Assembly: GCA_030841085.1 (NCBI GenBank)
Contig: JAVEDP010000032.1
Coordinates: forward strand, 62,001-126,000
Direction of reading: 5' to 3'
DNA length: 64,000 bases
From: Pyrinomonadaceae bacterium
Lineage (GTDB): Bacteria > Acidobacteriota > Blastocatellia > Pyrinomonadales > Pyrinomonadaceae
Part shown: piece by piece, positions 9,901-17,968 of the stretch
How the letters are laid out: every line of letters begins with the position of its first letter
Position numbering within the stretch: position 1 is the first letter of the stretch
Notes under the pieces: model-generated
What the model saw: only the letters and a program-made list of their open reading frames with translations
Told to the model about the DNA's origin: nothing
Databases searched by the model: none
Made by a program: the position numbers and the translations under genes

Positions 9901-11469
9901 AGCTTCTTCAGCGGCGCGAGCTTGCGCTTCCTCTTCGGCCTTGCGTCTCAGTTCTTCTTCCGCTCGCCGGCGCAATTCTTCTTCGACACGGCGGCGCACC
10001 TCTTCTTCAGCTTTACGACGCGCCTCCTCTATCGCACGGGCGCGCATTTCTTCTTCTGCTCTGCGCTTGGCTTCTTGCTCGGCGCGGCGGCGCGCTTCCT
10101 CTTCAGCCAACTTGCGAGCAGCTTCGGTTTCGGCCCGCTTGCGCGCAATCTCTTCCGCGGCTTTGCGCAGTGTTTCAGCTTCTAAACGAAACTTCGCTTC
10201 TTCTTCGGCACGCTGACGCGCTTCCTCTTCGGCACGGTTGCGGGCCTCGCGTTCGGCCAACACGCGTGCTTCTTCTTCAGCTTTCTTGCGAGCTGCTTCT
10301 TCTTCCAAACGGCGGCGCATTTCTTCTTCGGCGCGAACACGCACTTCGATTTCCAGGCGCGCCTTGGCTTCACGTTCGGCCTTCAGTCTCGCTTCTTCTT
10401 CGGCTTGTTTACGCGCGACTTCGGCTTCGATCCGCTTGCGTTCCAATTCCTCGGCTGCGCGCCGCAACGCTTCCTCTTCGATGCGCAATTTTTCTTCAGT
10501 CGCAGCAAACGCGTCCGGCAAAGAGTCAGAAGAAATAGGAGGCGTGACGTTAACTACCGTCGACTGCTCAAAAGAATTCAGATACTCAGAAAAGATTTCG
10601 CGTTTGGCCGGCGCCGGCACAACTGCTGCGACTGGTTTTACCGGAACCTCAACAACTGGCGCGACGGGACGGCTAACGGTTTTCGCTTGCGTAACTGAGA
10701 TAGCATTGATCGCCTGGTGAATTACTGCTTCGGGAAGTTGACGGCTGTTCTCGCGCGCAAGCAATTCATGCAGCGGTGAAATCGCAGCGGCATCGCCGAC
10801 CTGGGCCAACGCTTCTACTGCTGCGCGGCGCACTTCCGGCGCACTGTCATAAAGCGCGCCGATAAGGTGAGCGGTCGCACTCGAGGTGCGCGCGATTCCT
10901 AATTTGCGGGCTGCTCCAGCGCGTTCTGCCGGCGAATCGGCGGTGCGCAATTGCCGCGTGACGTCGTCGAAATATCCATGGCCCATGAAGGCGCGTCGTG
11001 CCGCTTCCTGGGTGTCGCGATTGCCGCTTGACAGCGCGGTGAGTAACTGGGCGGCAATAATCTGGCGCGTGGCTGAGTCTTGCGCATCAACGACCTGCGC
11101 ATCGTAATCGCGGTTTGCCAACAGTTTCTTTACTTCACCCTCGGCACGTTCAAACTGCGCGGGAGTAATGGACAACGGCTGTTCTTGAATCAAGGATATT
11201 GCCTCCGGAACCTTTGTAGGACTGGCGGGAGCCCGACCTTCGGATACTTCTGGGCGTTGGGCGGTCGAAGCTTGAGTTTGGCTGTCTGACTGATTTTTCG
11301 TTTTGAGAAAAGCGATCAACTGGGGCTTGCGGGCGGAGAGTTCGTCGCGCAGCGAAGGCGTTAAGGCGCCCTTTGGAGCATCGACGACAAGGCGATCGGT
11401 GCCGTCATTTTTGAGGGTTAGCTTGATGCCAAGCGCTTCGCAAGTTTGAAATAATGAATCAACGGTCAT
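6937..11469 (-). CDS. Giant TubC_N-like / HEAT / charged single-helix / HEAT protein
   Basis: The 1510-residue product has no signal peptide or membrane segment, so it is probably cytoplasmic. Residues 1-58 resemble a TubC_N docking domain (PKGALTPSLRDELSARK). Residues about 125-255 are HEAT-like repeats (PEVRRAAVEALAQVGDAAA). Residues about 323-1238 are an Ala/Glu/Arg-rich helix built largely on an eight-residue repeat of type xRAEEEAR. Residues about 1295-1505 are a second HEAT block. Both HEAT blocks resemble those of the protein at 12735-15182. The start overlaps the preceding gene by 4 nt (ATGA). A structural or scaffold role is inference; no enzyme motif is visible. TolA-like similarity would be compositional only. 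Confidence 0.8.
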   Translation of the reverse strand: MTVDSLFQTCEALGIKLTLKNDGTDRLVVDAPKGALTPSLRDELSARKPQLIAFLKTKNQSDSQTQASTAQRPEVSEGRAPASPTKVPEAISLIQEQPLSITPAQFERAEGEVKKLLANRDYDAQVVDAQDSATRQIIAAQLLTALSSGNRDTQEAARRAFMGHGYFDDVTRQLRTADSPAERAGAARKLGIARTSSATAHLIGALYDSAPEVRRAAVEALAQVGDAAAISPLHELLARENSRQLPEAVIHQAINAISVTQAKTVSRPVAPVVEVPVKPVAAVVPAPAKREIFSEYLNSFEQSTVVNVTPPISSDSLPDAFAATEEKLRIEEEALRRAAEELERKRIEAEVARKQAEEEARLKAEREAKARLEIEVRVRAEEEMRRRLEEEAARKKAEEEARVLAEREARNRAEEEARQRAEEEAKFRLEAETLRKAAEEIARKRAETEAARKLAEEEARRRAEQEAKRRAEEEMRARAIEEARRKAEEEVRRRVEEELRRRAEEELRRKAEEEAQARAAEEARLRAEVEARIRAEQDAKRRAEEEVRRQAEAEAQARAAEEARFRAEVEARMQAEQEAKARAEAEARVRAAEEVKRQSEEEHMRRDAEERRRAEESQLAVEQETLMQVAAELSRRRSELDEARRKAEEEARLLVETQERNKAEAESRRQAEIARQRAESEARRQAEELMLADARHRAQEEQMRAAEQARLQAEEEERHIAGLETVKQRAEAEARQRSEKEQRIKSEIMALSKAEEEQRQRIEAEIQRRAQAETRLKEEAARAEQESQRVAEEIRAQEEAQRLAEEARAQAEQEARKRAEIETLLKAEAERLQAEREARAKVEEEAQRLAEETRLNAEEESRRRAEVEKSLQKEAARLEAEREARERAEEEAERLTDEVRAQAEEQARRRVEVETRLKQEEARLQAEQEARAKAEAEAHRVVEESHLRAEEEMRRRREEAEARLKEAEARLLADQEACTEAEEKAQRLAEELHARTEEESRRRAQAEARLKQEEALLQSEQEARAKAEEEANRLAEVRAQAEEEARRLAEATRADAEDVARLRAQSENRVKVETALLHAEQEAHARAEEEANRLAEVRAQAEEEARRLAEAAHAEAEDVARLRAQAEKRVKVEAALLLAEQEAHARAEAEAERLAAARAEAEEETQRLADEVRQHAEEEARLQAERKARLEAEEEAQRLIEETRVKAEDEARRHAEVEAHLQEQHEFSLREQLAQEQANEPTYQVEAIDNEPAALEFSWSDVSLAHQDESVVELPVVAEATPVQEATTSGSEVHQQAKAIDVLMAEKGIVFAEDDAGIPSELLQRLSSAEAAEREAALGELVAIGGDDAFRCITRAFDDPSLEVRNAAAHALYALQSDRAASFTRALREGTPDRRRKIGHALASSGLAANAVGSLSGESREKTYDAFSLLFLMSKAGEVKPLMQAIEEYPNVEVRIAVVKLLALSGQPDIVPAFRRLAVRGSLPSEVRSAVMEAIYQISSQARENASSAA
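8031..8390. repeat. Two tandem 180-bp units inside the coiled-coil gene
   Basis: The segments 8031-8210 and 8211-8390 are nearly identical, differing at scattered bases. Each encodes 60 residues containing VRAQAEEEARRLAEA and ARLRAQ. The unit length is a multiple of three, so the frame is kept. The block starting at 8391 shares only its first part. This looks like a recent tandem duplication that lengthened the helix. Confidence 0.85.
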
Positions 11470-12674
11470 AGCTCGAAGACCTCCCGTTCTTCGCTACCGG
11501 ACTTATTCTCGGCAACGGCGACGGAACTGTTTGATGGTTTTGAAAACACTGATGCGTTGCCGGCAGCAACTTCAGCAGCAGGCGCGAACGCAGGTTTTGA
11601 GGCAGCGCGCCTCCATTCGGATTTTGTGGCTTCCTGGGTTATCGGCGCGACTGGCCCACGTTCTGCCGGAGACTCAGTCAATTCGTCCAACTCCACTTTG
11701 CTGTCATACTTTGGTTGCGCCAGGGGACGCTTGGCGCGCGTATCGTTAGATTTCGTCGTCCGCCCGCGATAGAAAAATGCGGCCGCCAAAGCAAGCAGTG
11801 CTGCCAAAATGAATGCTGCGAGCAATGCCGCATTTCGATTTGCTGAAAACCACTCGCCCAGTTTCGAGCTTGGCGAATTGGAGGAAGCAACGGCAGGTTT
11901 AGAAAGCGGCGTTGAACTCGCCGCCGGGGTATAGCTGGACGTTGCCGGATAATTTGAAACCGGCGTTGGCGAAGCGACGCTACGCGGAGTGGAACTCGCA
12001 ACCGGGGCGTTGTTTACCGGACTAGTTCGGCCCTGGTTCTTTTCAGCTCTCCCGTTTCGTGCGGGTTGACGTTGTGCTGCATTAATTTCCGGACCCGGTG
12101 CATTGGCGTATCGTTGACGTGAAACCTGGGGTCCGTCAGATGGAATCGGTCCGGCCGCGTCGCGTTGTCGATCCTGATTGCCCTGATTTCCCTTGTTGTC
12201 TTTAACAGCAGATGTGCCGCGGTTCGCTGCGACGCTCGCGTACTGACCTCGATTACCCGCGGTAAATATTACTTCGAGACGGTTCGCATGTTGTTCCACG
12301 TGCGCACTCGCGCCCAATTGCAACTTGAAGGAAACAACAACGCTATCGCCAACTTTTTGCACTTGCACATCGTCAAATCCGTTGCCATGAAAGCGCGGCT
12401 GTGAAAAGGAAAACTCGGCCAGCGGGATCTTCACATAAAAGCGATCGCCACGCCGAAAGGCCTCGTAGTCGTTCAGAGCTGAGTCCGAATTTACGGTGAC
12501 GCGCGCGCCGTCGGCCGCCTGAACCATTTCGACGGAGGTTACATGCTTTTGTGCTTTGAGCTGTGCCGAACTCGAAATGAACGCTACCCAGACAATGCAG
12601 ATAGACGCCAACAAAACGACGCCGCAACGCTTTCGGTTCGCAAGCACTCTCGAATTGTTCCAGTTGGTTTTCAT
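11466..12674 (-). CDS. Membrane protein with periplasmic AMIN-like domain
   Basis: The 402-residue protein has an N-terminal hydrophobic segment (about 17-36) and an AMIN-like beta domain at about 42-137 (ARVTVNSDSALNDYEAF, GDRFYVKIPL, NRLEVIF). A Ser/Thr/Pro/Asn-rich linker follows to about 275, then a second membrane segment (about 280-302) ending in YRGR and a 97-residue tail. Positive charges after the second segment place the tail in the cytoplasm. AMIN domains are known from cell-wall amidases and secretins and bind the envelope. It is the middle gene of the three-gene set, 60 nt after its neighbour and overlapping the next gene by 4 nt. Function is unknown. Confidence 0.75.
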   Translation of the reverse strand: MKTNWNNSRVLANRKRCGVVLLASICIVWVAFISSSAQLKAQKHVTSVEMVQAADGARVTVNSDSALNDYEAFRRGDRFYVKIPLAEFSFSQPRFHGNGFDDVQVQKVGDSVVVSFKLQLGASAHVEQHANRLEVIFTAGNRGQYASVAANRGTSAVKDNKGNQGNQDRQRDAAGPIPSDGPQVSRQRYANAPGPEINAAQRQPARNGRAEKNQGRTSPVNNAPVASSTPRSVASPTPVSNYPATSSYTPAASSTPLSKPAVASSNSPSSKLGEWFSANRNAALLAAFILAALLALAAAFFYRGRTTKSNDTRAKRPLAQPKYDSKVELDELTESPAERGPVAPITQEATKSEWRRAASKPAFAPAAEVAAGNASVFSKPSNSSVAVAENKSGSEEREVFEL

Positions 12675-12734
12675 TGGGGCTATACAACAAACTGCTAACT
12701 CATTATGCGACTGGCAATCCGCACAGTCCAGAGA

Positions 12735-15182
12735 TCAGAATTCAAATTCATCGAGATGCGCCTGAACTTCCTGATCGAGATGCAACTCAACGTTTTGCTG
12801 AATATCCGCAGCCATGTAGTCAATCTCACTTGCTTCGGTCTGCTCGTCGGGCAGCAGTTCAGCTTCAATTGGTTCCTCGGTTTTTGGTTTGTCCTGTTCG
12901 AGGCGATACAACGCGTCCAACAGAGCTGTCTTAACGTCCTCACGCATACCGTCTTTCACGGCCAATTCGCGTAGCTGTCCAAATATTTCCGGCTCACCAG
13001 TACGAGCGAGCAGGTGGACCGCCTTGAGACGGACATCGATGTTTGGATGATCCGAAATGGCATTAAAGATGGGTTCGCTGACTTTGGCTTTGGCCAACAA
13101 ACAGATCAGCGTGAAAGTTTCGTACGCCTGGCGATGGTCGCTGGAAGCAAGCCGATCGAGATTCTGAGAAACGATGCCAGCCTGAATGCAAGCAGCAGCG
13201 ACGTTCTGAATTGTCTCTTCGTCGCCAGACTCAATCACGCGCACGTAGGCATCAGCGCGATCGAAACTGAAGCGACTAAGCGAACGCGCGGCAGCGGCGC
13301 GCACCTCACGCGTCTCATCAGACAAACCAAGCAGAACGGCGGGAAAGACTGATTCGTGGTCGATGGCCGCAAGACCTGAGATTGCCTGCGATCTGATAGC
13401 CGGCTCGGGATCATTGCGTGCAACCAAAGTGATCGCGCCAACCGAACTCTGGACCGGGAACTGCACCAATGTCTTCAACGCTTGTGAACGTTCGTCGACG
13501 TCGTGGCTTTCCAGTGCCACCAAAGCCTCGGCGAACGCTGGATCATCGGAACCTTCGAGCAACTCTTCAACAGCCGAGAGCGGCTCGAGATGTGTGATTT
13601 CTTCGACGATGTTGCCGGCGTGCCCCGAACCCAGCAAACCTGGTTCAGGAACCGCGTCAAAGAAGTCGAGGCCTTCCACCGAACAGGCACTAAGGGTCCG
13701 GCTCAGCAACGCGCTCGGAACATCGGGGTGCATTCGCGCAATGTCGAGCAACGCGCCGATGGCGGACGGAATTTTCAGTTCGCCGATACTGACAACAGCC
13801 TGATTGCGTACAATCGATTCAGAATCGTAAAGACTCTCGAGCAAAAACGGTAAGGCTGCGGACGATTTGATATCACCAAGTGAACGCGCGGCTGAGGTTC
13901 TCTCAAACGCGTCAGGCGCAAGCAACAAGGCCGCACACTGGCGTGCGACAAAACCATATTCTTCCAGCGCCTCGCGCGCGCGACGTCGCGCCGACTCATC
14001 AAGGTCCGAAGAATTAACACCTTTTATCAACGACGTCTCAATGGCGCGACGATCATCGCTGCCGCGTGAAGCGAGTACATCGATTCGGTGAGCTTGTCCC
14101 AAAATCAACTTGCTAACTTCCTGATCGATTCTGTAAGCGCCATACAGCGACGTCGGACCTGCGGGCAAACGAACGACTGGCGACTGTGAAGAACCGTTTG
14201 CGCCCGAACTAATTCTAGCCAAACTTGTATTGGCGACGGCTATTTGGTTGTTCGCTGACGGCACGATGGCCTGCTCGTCAAGATCTTCTTCTTCGGCGTT
14301 AGCCACAAGTCCCTCGCTGGCGGCGACCACCTCAGAGCGCGAACGCAGTTTATGTGAAACCAGCAAGCCAAACAGGCCGAGTGAAAAGACGATCAACACG
14401 CTGGTTCCTGAAAACACAGACGCCATCCAGCCTTCTTCCTGAGGTTGAGTGATAATTTGAGAAGGGCCGGAATCAGCGGTCGTGTTCTGGGCCGCTTCAT
14501 TAGGAACGATTAACGCCGGGTTCACATTGTTATTAGGCGTCGCCGCCGATGTTGCTTGCGGCGCGGAAGGCTGAGTACTGAGACTTAAATCTTCAACCGT
14601 CGATGAGAGCTTGAAGGGTTGGCTATCGTTCGATGTCTTTTCTTTCGAGCGCGGATCCTCAAAAAGCAGTTGTTCGTCAGGCGATACACTGACAGCGCGG
14701 TCCATCTCCAATGCTCTTGGCTGCAGTTTGCCCGAAACGTTGAGTTGCATCCCGTTGCCGTCAACCTGTGCGTTGACCTCGGCTCCGGCTTTTGTTTGCA
14801 CTAGAACTTCCAGCGACGTGCCCAGGCGTCGGAGCCGGACCCCGCGCACAACACTTAGCGAATCAAGCGCGACAGTGTTTGGCAGGACTACGTGATAACC
14901 CTCAGCGTCTTGCCAGGTTTGAGCCTTACTGAGCGGGCCATCCGCGACTATTGAGACCGCAGTTCCGCCCCCGGAAGGTTGCGCTGAGATCGTGGAGACT
15001 TTGACCGGAACGCGCAGCCGTTGGGCTTGCGAAGCGAGCAGCGGCAGGATGAACACGACAACTAACGACAACATCAGGCCGGCGAGTCTTCTGGATTTGA
15101 CCAGACGAGCGGCACGATCAGCGTCATGATTAGTCGCAGCACGATTTTTAGAATTGAATATCTGCATTTCTTTAGATGGCAT
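12735..15182 (-). CDS. AMIN - transmembrane - HEAT-repeat protein
   Basis: The 815-residue protein has a membrane or signal segment at about 33-52 and an AMIN-like domain at about 57-152 (KVSTISAQPSGGGTAVSIVA, GYHVVLPN, GMQLNVSG). A disordered Ser/Thr/Gln linker leads to a second membrane helix at 258-276 followed by SHKLRSRSE. From about 350 to 800 it is HEAT/ARM-like repeats (SESIVRNQAVVSIGEL, EPAIRSQAISGLAAI, REVRAAAARSLSRF, IDVRLKAVHLLARTGEPE). Predicted topology is AMIN outside and HEAT in the cytoplasm. The design recalls FimV/HubP-type polar hubs (wall-binding domain, one helix, cytoplasmic repeats), but that is an analogy only. It is the first gene of the set, 110 nt after the response regulator. 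Confidence 0.75.
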   Translation of the reverse strand: MPSKEMQIFNSKNRAATNHDADRAARLVKSRRLAGLMLSLVVVFILPLLASQAQRLRVPVKVSTISAQPSGGGTAVSIVADGPLSKAQTWQDAEGYHVVLPNTVALDSLSVVRGVRLRRLGTSLEVLVQTKAGAEVNAQVDGNGMQLNVSGKLQPRALEMDRAVSVSPDEQLLFEDPRSKEKTSNDSQPFKLSSTVEDLSLSTQPSAPQATSAATPNNNVNPALIVPNEAAQNTTADSGPSQIITQPQEEGWMASVFSGTSVLIVFSLGLFGLLVSHKLRSRSEVVAASEGLVANAEEEDLDEQAIVPSANNQIAVANTSLARISSGANGSSQSPVVRLPAGPTSLYGAYRIDQEVSKLILGQAHRIDVLASRGSDDRRAIETSLIKGVNSSDLDESARRRAREALEEYGFVARQCAALLLAPDAFERTSAARSLGDIKSSAALPFLLESLYDSESIVRNQAVVSIGELKIPSAIGALLDIARMHPDVPSALLSRTLSACSVEGLDFFDAVPEPGLLGSGHAGNIVEEITHLEPLSAVEELLEGSDDPAFAEALVALESHDVDERSQALKTLVQFPVQSSVGAITLVARNDPEPAIRSQAISGLAAIDHESVFPAVLLGLSDETREVRAAAARSLSRFSFDRADAYVRVIESGDEETIQNVAAACIQAGIVSQNLDRLASSDHRQAYETFTLICLLAKAKVSEPIFNAISDHPNIDVRLKAVHLLARTGEPEIFGQLRELAVKDGMREDVKTALLDALYRLEQDKPKTEEPIEAELLPDEQTEASEIDYMAADIQQNVELHLDQEVQAHLDEFEF

Positions 15183-15292
15183 GTTTGGCTCTGGATTGAG
15201 CCGTCGCCGAATCAGGAGGGATCAGATTGCAGGACCAACTACCTTGACGATTTTCAGTTAGTGGTACTGATGCTGGCGTGACGACGAGCGAG

Positions 15293-16066
15293 TTATTGTT
15301 CGTCGCTGAACTTGTAGCCAATTCCCCAAACGGTCAAAACCATTTGCGGGTTTTCGGGGTTATCTTCGATCTTCGCTCGCAATCGGTTGATGTGTGAATC
15401 AATCGTGCGATCGTAGCCTTCGTAGGAATAATCCCAAATTTTTTCAAGCAGGTATTTTCGAGGAAACACCCTACCCGGGTTTGCTGCAAATAGCCGCAGC
15501 AGATCAAACTCCTTGGGAGTCAAATCCACCTGGCGTTCCCCGATGGTAACTTCACGCCTCGCCGGATCGATGCGCAAATTACCGCGGCTGATTGGCGCTT
15601 CGTCCTTCGCGCCATCCACGCTCGCCGGGGTCTTACTTCGGCGGAGCACTGTCTTAATCCTGGCTTCCAGTTCGCGCAAACTAAATGGCTTAGTAATGTA
15701 ATCGTCTGCGCCCATCTCGAGGCCAAGTACTTTATCAACCACGTCGTCTTTCGCTGTGAGCATGAGAATTGGTACGTGATTCGATTTTTCCCTGAGTTCC
15801 CGACAAACTGCTAAGCCATCCATCTTCGGCAGCATGATGTCTAAAACGACAGCGTCAGGACTTTCATCCATTGCTGTCTTGACTCCCATCAAGCCGTCTT
15901 CGACTGTTTTCACGTTGTACCCCGCGCGCGAAAAATATTCGCTGATAGCACTGGAAATATTCTCATCGTCTTCGACGACAAGCAGTGAAACCTTGCGCTC
16001 GCCTGGTTCGGTCGGATGACTATTTTCTCTAGGATTTTTCTGTCTGTCAGCAGCTGTAGTTGTCAT
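15293..16066 (-). CDS. OmpR/PhoB-family response regulator (orphan)
   Basis: A receiver domain covers about residues 25-145, with the acidic pocket VVEDDE and phospho-acceptor Asp76 in VVLDIMLPKMDG, the conserved Thr in MLTAKD and Lys in ITKPFS. A winged-helix trans_reg_C domain follows (LTPKEFDLLRLF, YDRTIDSHINRLRAKIE, VWGIGYKF). It would activate or repress transcription when phosphorylated. No histidine kinase gene is next to it. It lies 110 nt upstream of the AMIN-HEAT genes in the same direction with no clear terminator between, so co-transcription or regulation of that set is plausible but unproven. Confidence 0.93.
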   Translation of the reverse strand: MTTTAADRQKNPRENSHPTEPGERKVSLLVVEDDENISSAISEYFSRAGYNVKTVEDGLMGVKTAMDESPDAVVLDIMLPKMDGLAVCRELREKSNHVPILMLTAKDDVVDKVLGLEMGADDYITKPFSLRELEARIKTVLRRSKTPASVDGAKDEAPISRGNLRIDPARREVTIGERQVDLTPKEFDLLRLFAANPGRVFPRKYLLEKIWDYSYEGYDRTIDSHINRLRAKIEDNPENPQMVLTVWGIGYKFSDEQ

Positions 16067-16690
16067 CAGAATGACTCATGGGAACTGACAAGCAGGGGTT
16101 TCAGAGGGTAGGCGGCATCGGGTATGACGCCTCTCGGACAGAGGGATAGTACCAGCACAGGCCTGACAAACTCAAGCGCTAAGTTTTGCAGGCTCAACGG
16201 CAAGAGGTCAAAACGTTGAAAAAAGGAACCATAGGGCTCACGTTTTCCCGTCTCGCGGCTGGGATCGGGCGGGCTAATGACCATTAGTCGCGTACGGCCG
16301 TAATACAGGAAGAAAGGCCAAAGCACGCGCTGACAGCGTAAGCCTGATTAAGACTTCCAAAGGTCGCTCAAGCAGTTTGGACTGCGGCGGCTTGACGCCG
16401 CTTTTGGTACGCTTGCGATCCGTTGAAGAAGACTGACGACGTATTCCCGCGGTCCAACCAAATCTGGCATTGACTGATTATCAACAGTTCTCACTCGGCA
16501 CTACCCGTTCGATCCTCCCAAAGCCTTGGCGTACAGCGACAGTGCGCGCGTCAGCACGTCGCTGCCTAATGAAATATTCGCGGCCTTGCGATGGAAATAA
16601 AAACCGCTCGTTTCTTGACAACGCTTTTGCCTGCGAGCAAAATCCGGCTTCCAGCTAAAACATAATCGCTCTGATCAGTTAGAAAAAACT
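16067..16690. other. Intergenic region, divergent between regulator and purC
   Basis: No coding region with family features was found in these 624 bp. The one visible structure is a hairpin at 16384-16401 (GCGGCG pairing with CGCCGC) followed by TTTT on the plus strand. No gene on that strand ends nearby, so its role as terminator or leader structure is open. Promoters for the response regulator and purC must lie here but could not be identified. Confidence 0.6.
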
Positions 16691-17584
16691 ATGACAGCCG
16701 CTGCTTTGTCCCACACTTCGCTTCCGGAATTCGAACTCCTCAAACGCGGCAAGGTCCGCGACGTTTACACGATCGATGCGGATCATTTGCTGATAGTCGC
16801 AACTGATCGAATCTCGGCTTTCGATTGCATCCTGCCGACTCCGATCGCGCGGAAGGGAGAAGTCTTAACTTCGTTATCGCGTTTCTGGTTCGAGAGGCTG
16901 CGCGACATCGTTCCCAACCATTTTGTAACTACCGATTTCGAGAGTCTGCCTGCCGCCGTGCAACGCGCGGCCGGGTTTGAAAAGAGATCGATGCTGGTGA
17001 CGAAAGCCGAAGTATTTCCAGTCGAATGTGTCGTTCGCGGTTATTTGGTTGGGTCAGGCTGGAAAGATTATCTGCGCACCGGTCAAGTTTGCGGCCACAA
17101 ACTTCCCGAAAACCTGCTCGAATCCGCTGAACTTCAAGAGCCCCTTTTTACACCGTCAACGAAGGCTGAACAAGGTCACGACGAAAACATAACCGAAGCA
17201 CAAGTGCGCGATTTATTGGGAGCGGAAACGACGGACTATTTACGCGAAACTTCAATACGCCTTTATAACGAGGCACGCGAGTATGCCCGACAGCGCGGGA
17301 TTATTATCGCAGACACAAAGTTTGAATTCGGACGCGACAAGGGTGGGAAGATCATTCTGGTTGACGAAGCCCTGACCCCCGATTCGTCGCGTTTCTGGCC
17401 GGCTGAAACTTATCTTCCCGGCCGATCGCAGCCGTCATTCGACAAGCAGTTCGTGCGCGACTATTTGGAAACGGTGGGCTGGGACAAGCAGCCTCCCGCT
17501 CCTCAACTACCCGACGAAGTTGCCGCCTCGACAACCGAACGTTACCTCGAGGCTTACCGCCTTTTGACTGGCGTGGAACTATAA
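16691..17584 (+). CDS. purC: SAICAR synthetase
   Basis: PurC ligates aspartate to CAIR in purine biosynthesis, using ATP. The protein (297 residues) is of the longer type: KRGKVRDVY near the start, ATDRISAFD, then VVRGYLVGSGWKDY, IIIADTKFEFG (signature) and DEALTPDSSRFW. These segments form the ATP and CAIR sites and are intact. No Shine-Dalgarno sequence is evident before the ATG. A small Fis-type HTH gene follows within 40 nt. Confidence 0.95.
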   Translation: MTAAALSHTSLPEFELLKRGKVRDVYTIDADHLLIVATDRISAFDCILPTPIARKGEVLTSLSRFWFERLRDIVPNHFVTTDFESLPAAVQRAAGFEKRSMLVTKAEVFPVECVVRGYLVGSGWKDYLRTGQVCGHKLPENLLESAELQEPLFTPSTKAEQGHDENITEAQVRDLLGAETTDYLRETSIRLYNEAREYARQRGIIIADTKFEFGRDKGGKIILVDEALTPDSSRFWPAETYLPGRSQPSFDKQFVRDYLETVGWDKQPPAPQLPDEVAASTTERYLEAYRLLTGVEL

Positions 17585-17622
17585 ACTAATCCGGTTTCAG
17601 TTTGGCTCTCTCCCGAAAAACC

Positions 17623-17862
17623 ATGCGCGCGCGACTCGAAAAACTTATCGATGAAATGTTGGACGGCGGGATTCTCTTATCAGAAGCATCGGCGGAGTTC
17701 GAAAAGCTTTACATAAAAAAAGCCTTCCTCAGAAATCAAGGTCACCTTTCAAAGACCGCGTGCTCGTTGGGAATCCATCGCAACACTCTGTCCAAGCGAG
17801 TAACGGCTTACCAGCGCGCTGAAAAGCCCCTCGTTCGAGCCGCGCGCGGCGGCGCTCGATAG
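17623..17862 (+). CDS. Small Fis-type helix-turn-helix protein
   Basis: The product is about 79 residues. Its C-terminal half carries a Fis-family HTH (HLSKTACSLGIHRNTLSKRV), as found at the C-terminus of NtrC-type activators and in Fis itself; no AAA+ or receiver domain is attached. The N-terminal helices may dimerise. The ATG at 17623 is used here; a TTG at 17602 would extend it by seven residues, and neither has a good ribosome-binding site. It follows purC closely and could be co-transcribed. Its DNA target is unknown. Confidence 0.7.
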   Translation: MRARLEKLIDEMLDGGILLSEASAEFEKLYIKKAFLRNQGHLSKTACSLGIHRNTLSKRVTAYQRAEKPLVRAARGGAR

Positions 17863-17939
17863 CTTCTCCTCTCTTCCATCGTGGTAAGACAAATCGCCTG
17901 TCTTCCCTTCAACTTTGCTCCAATCAAACCCCTCCACAT

Positions 17940-17968
17940 TTGACAATAAAGCGGTCCCGAATTATTCT
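17940..17968 (+). promoter_or_regulatory. Sigma70-type promoter of groESL
   Basis: A consensus -35 box TTGACA (17940-17945) is followed after 17 bp by TATTCT (17963-17968, 4/6 match to TATAAT). It lies about 100 bp before groES, and its -10 end abuts the CIRCE operator. Confidence 0.75.

Noticed and set aside
9364-10185. Long plus-strand open frames opposite the coiled-coil gene
   Set aside because: They are shadows of the Ala/Glu/Arg codon pattern, giving Phe/Leu/Ser-rich nonsense with no family features.
6937-11469. TolA or translation-factor-like identity for the giant protein
   Set aside because: Similarity to Ala/Glu/Arg-rich proteins is compositional. There is no membrane anchor or TolA C-terminal domain, and HEAT blocks flank the helix.
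11290-11469. Part of an NRPS/PKS cluster because of the TubC_N-like segment
   Set aside because: No condensation, adenylation, ketosynthase or carrier domains occur in the window.
16066-16326. 86-codon open frame upstream of the response regulator
   Set aside because: No motif, no ribosome-binding site and poor composition; it lies in the likely promoter region.
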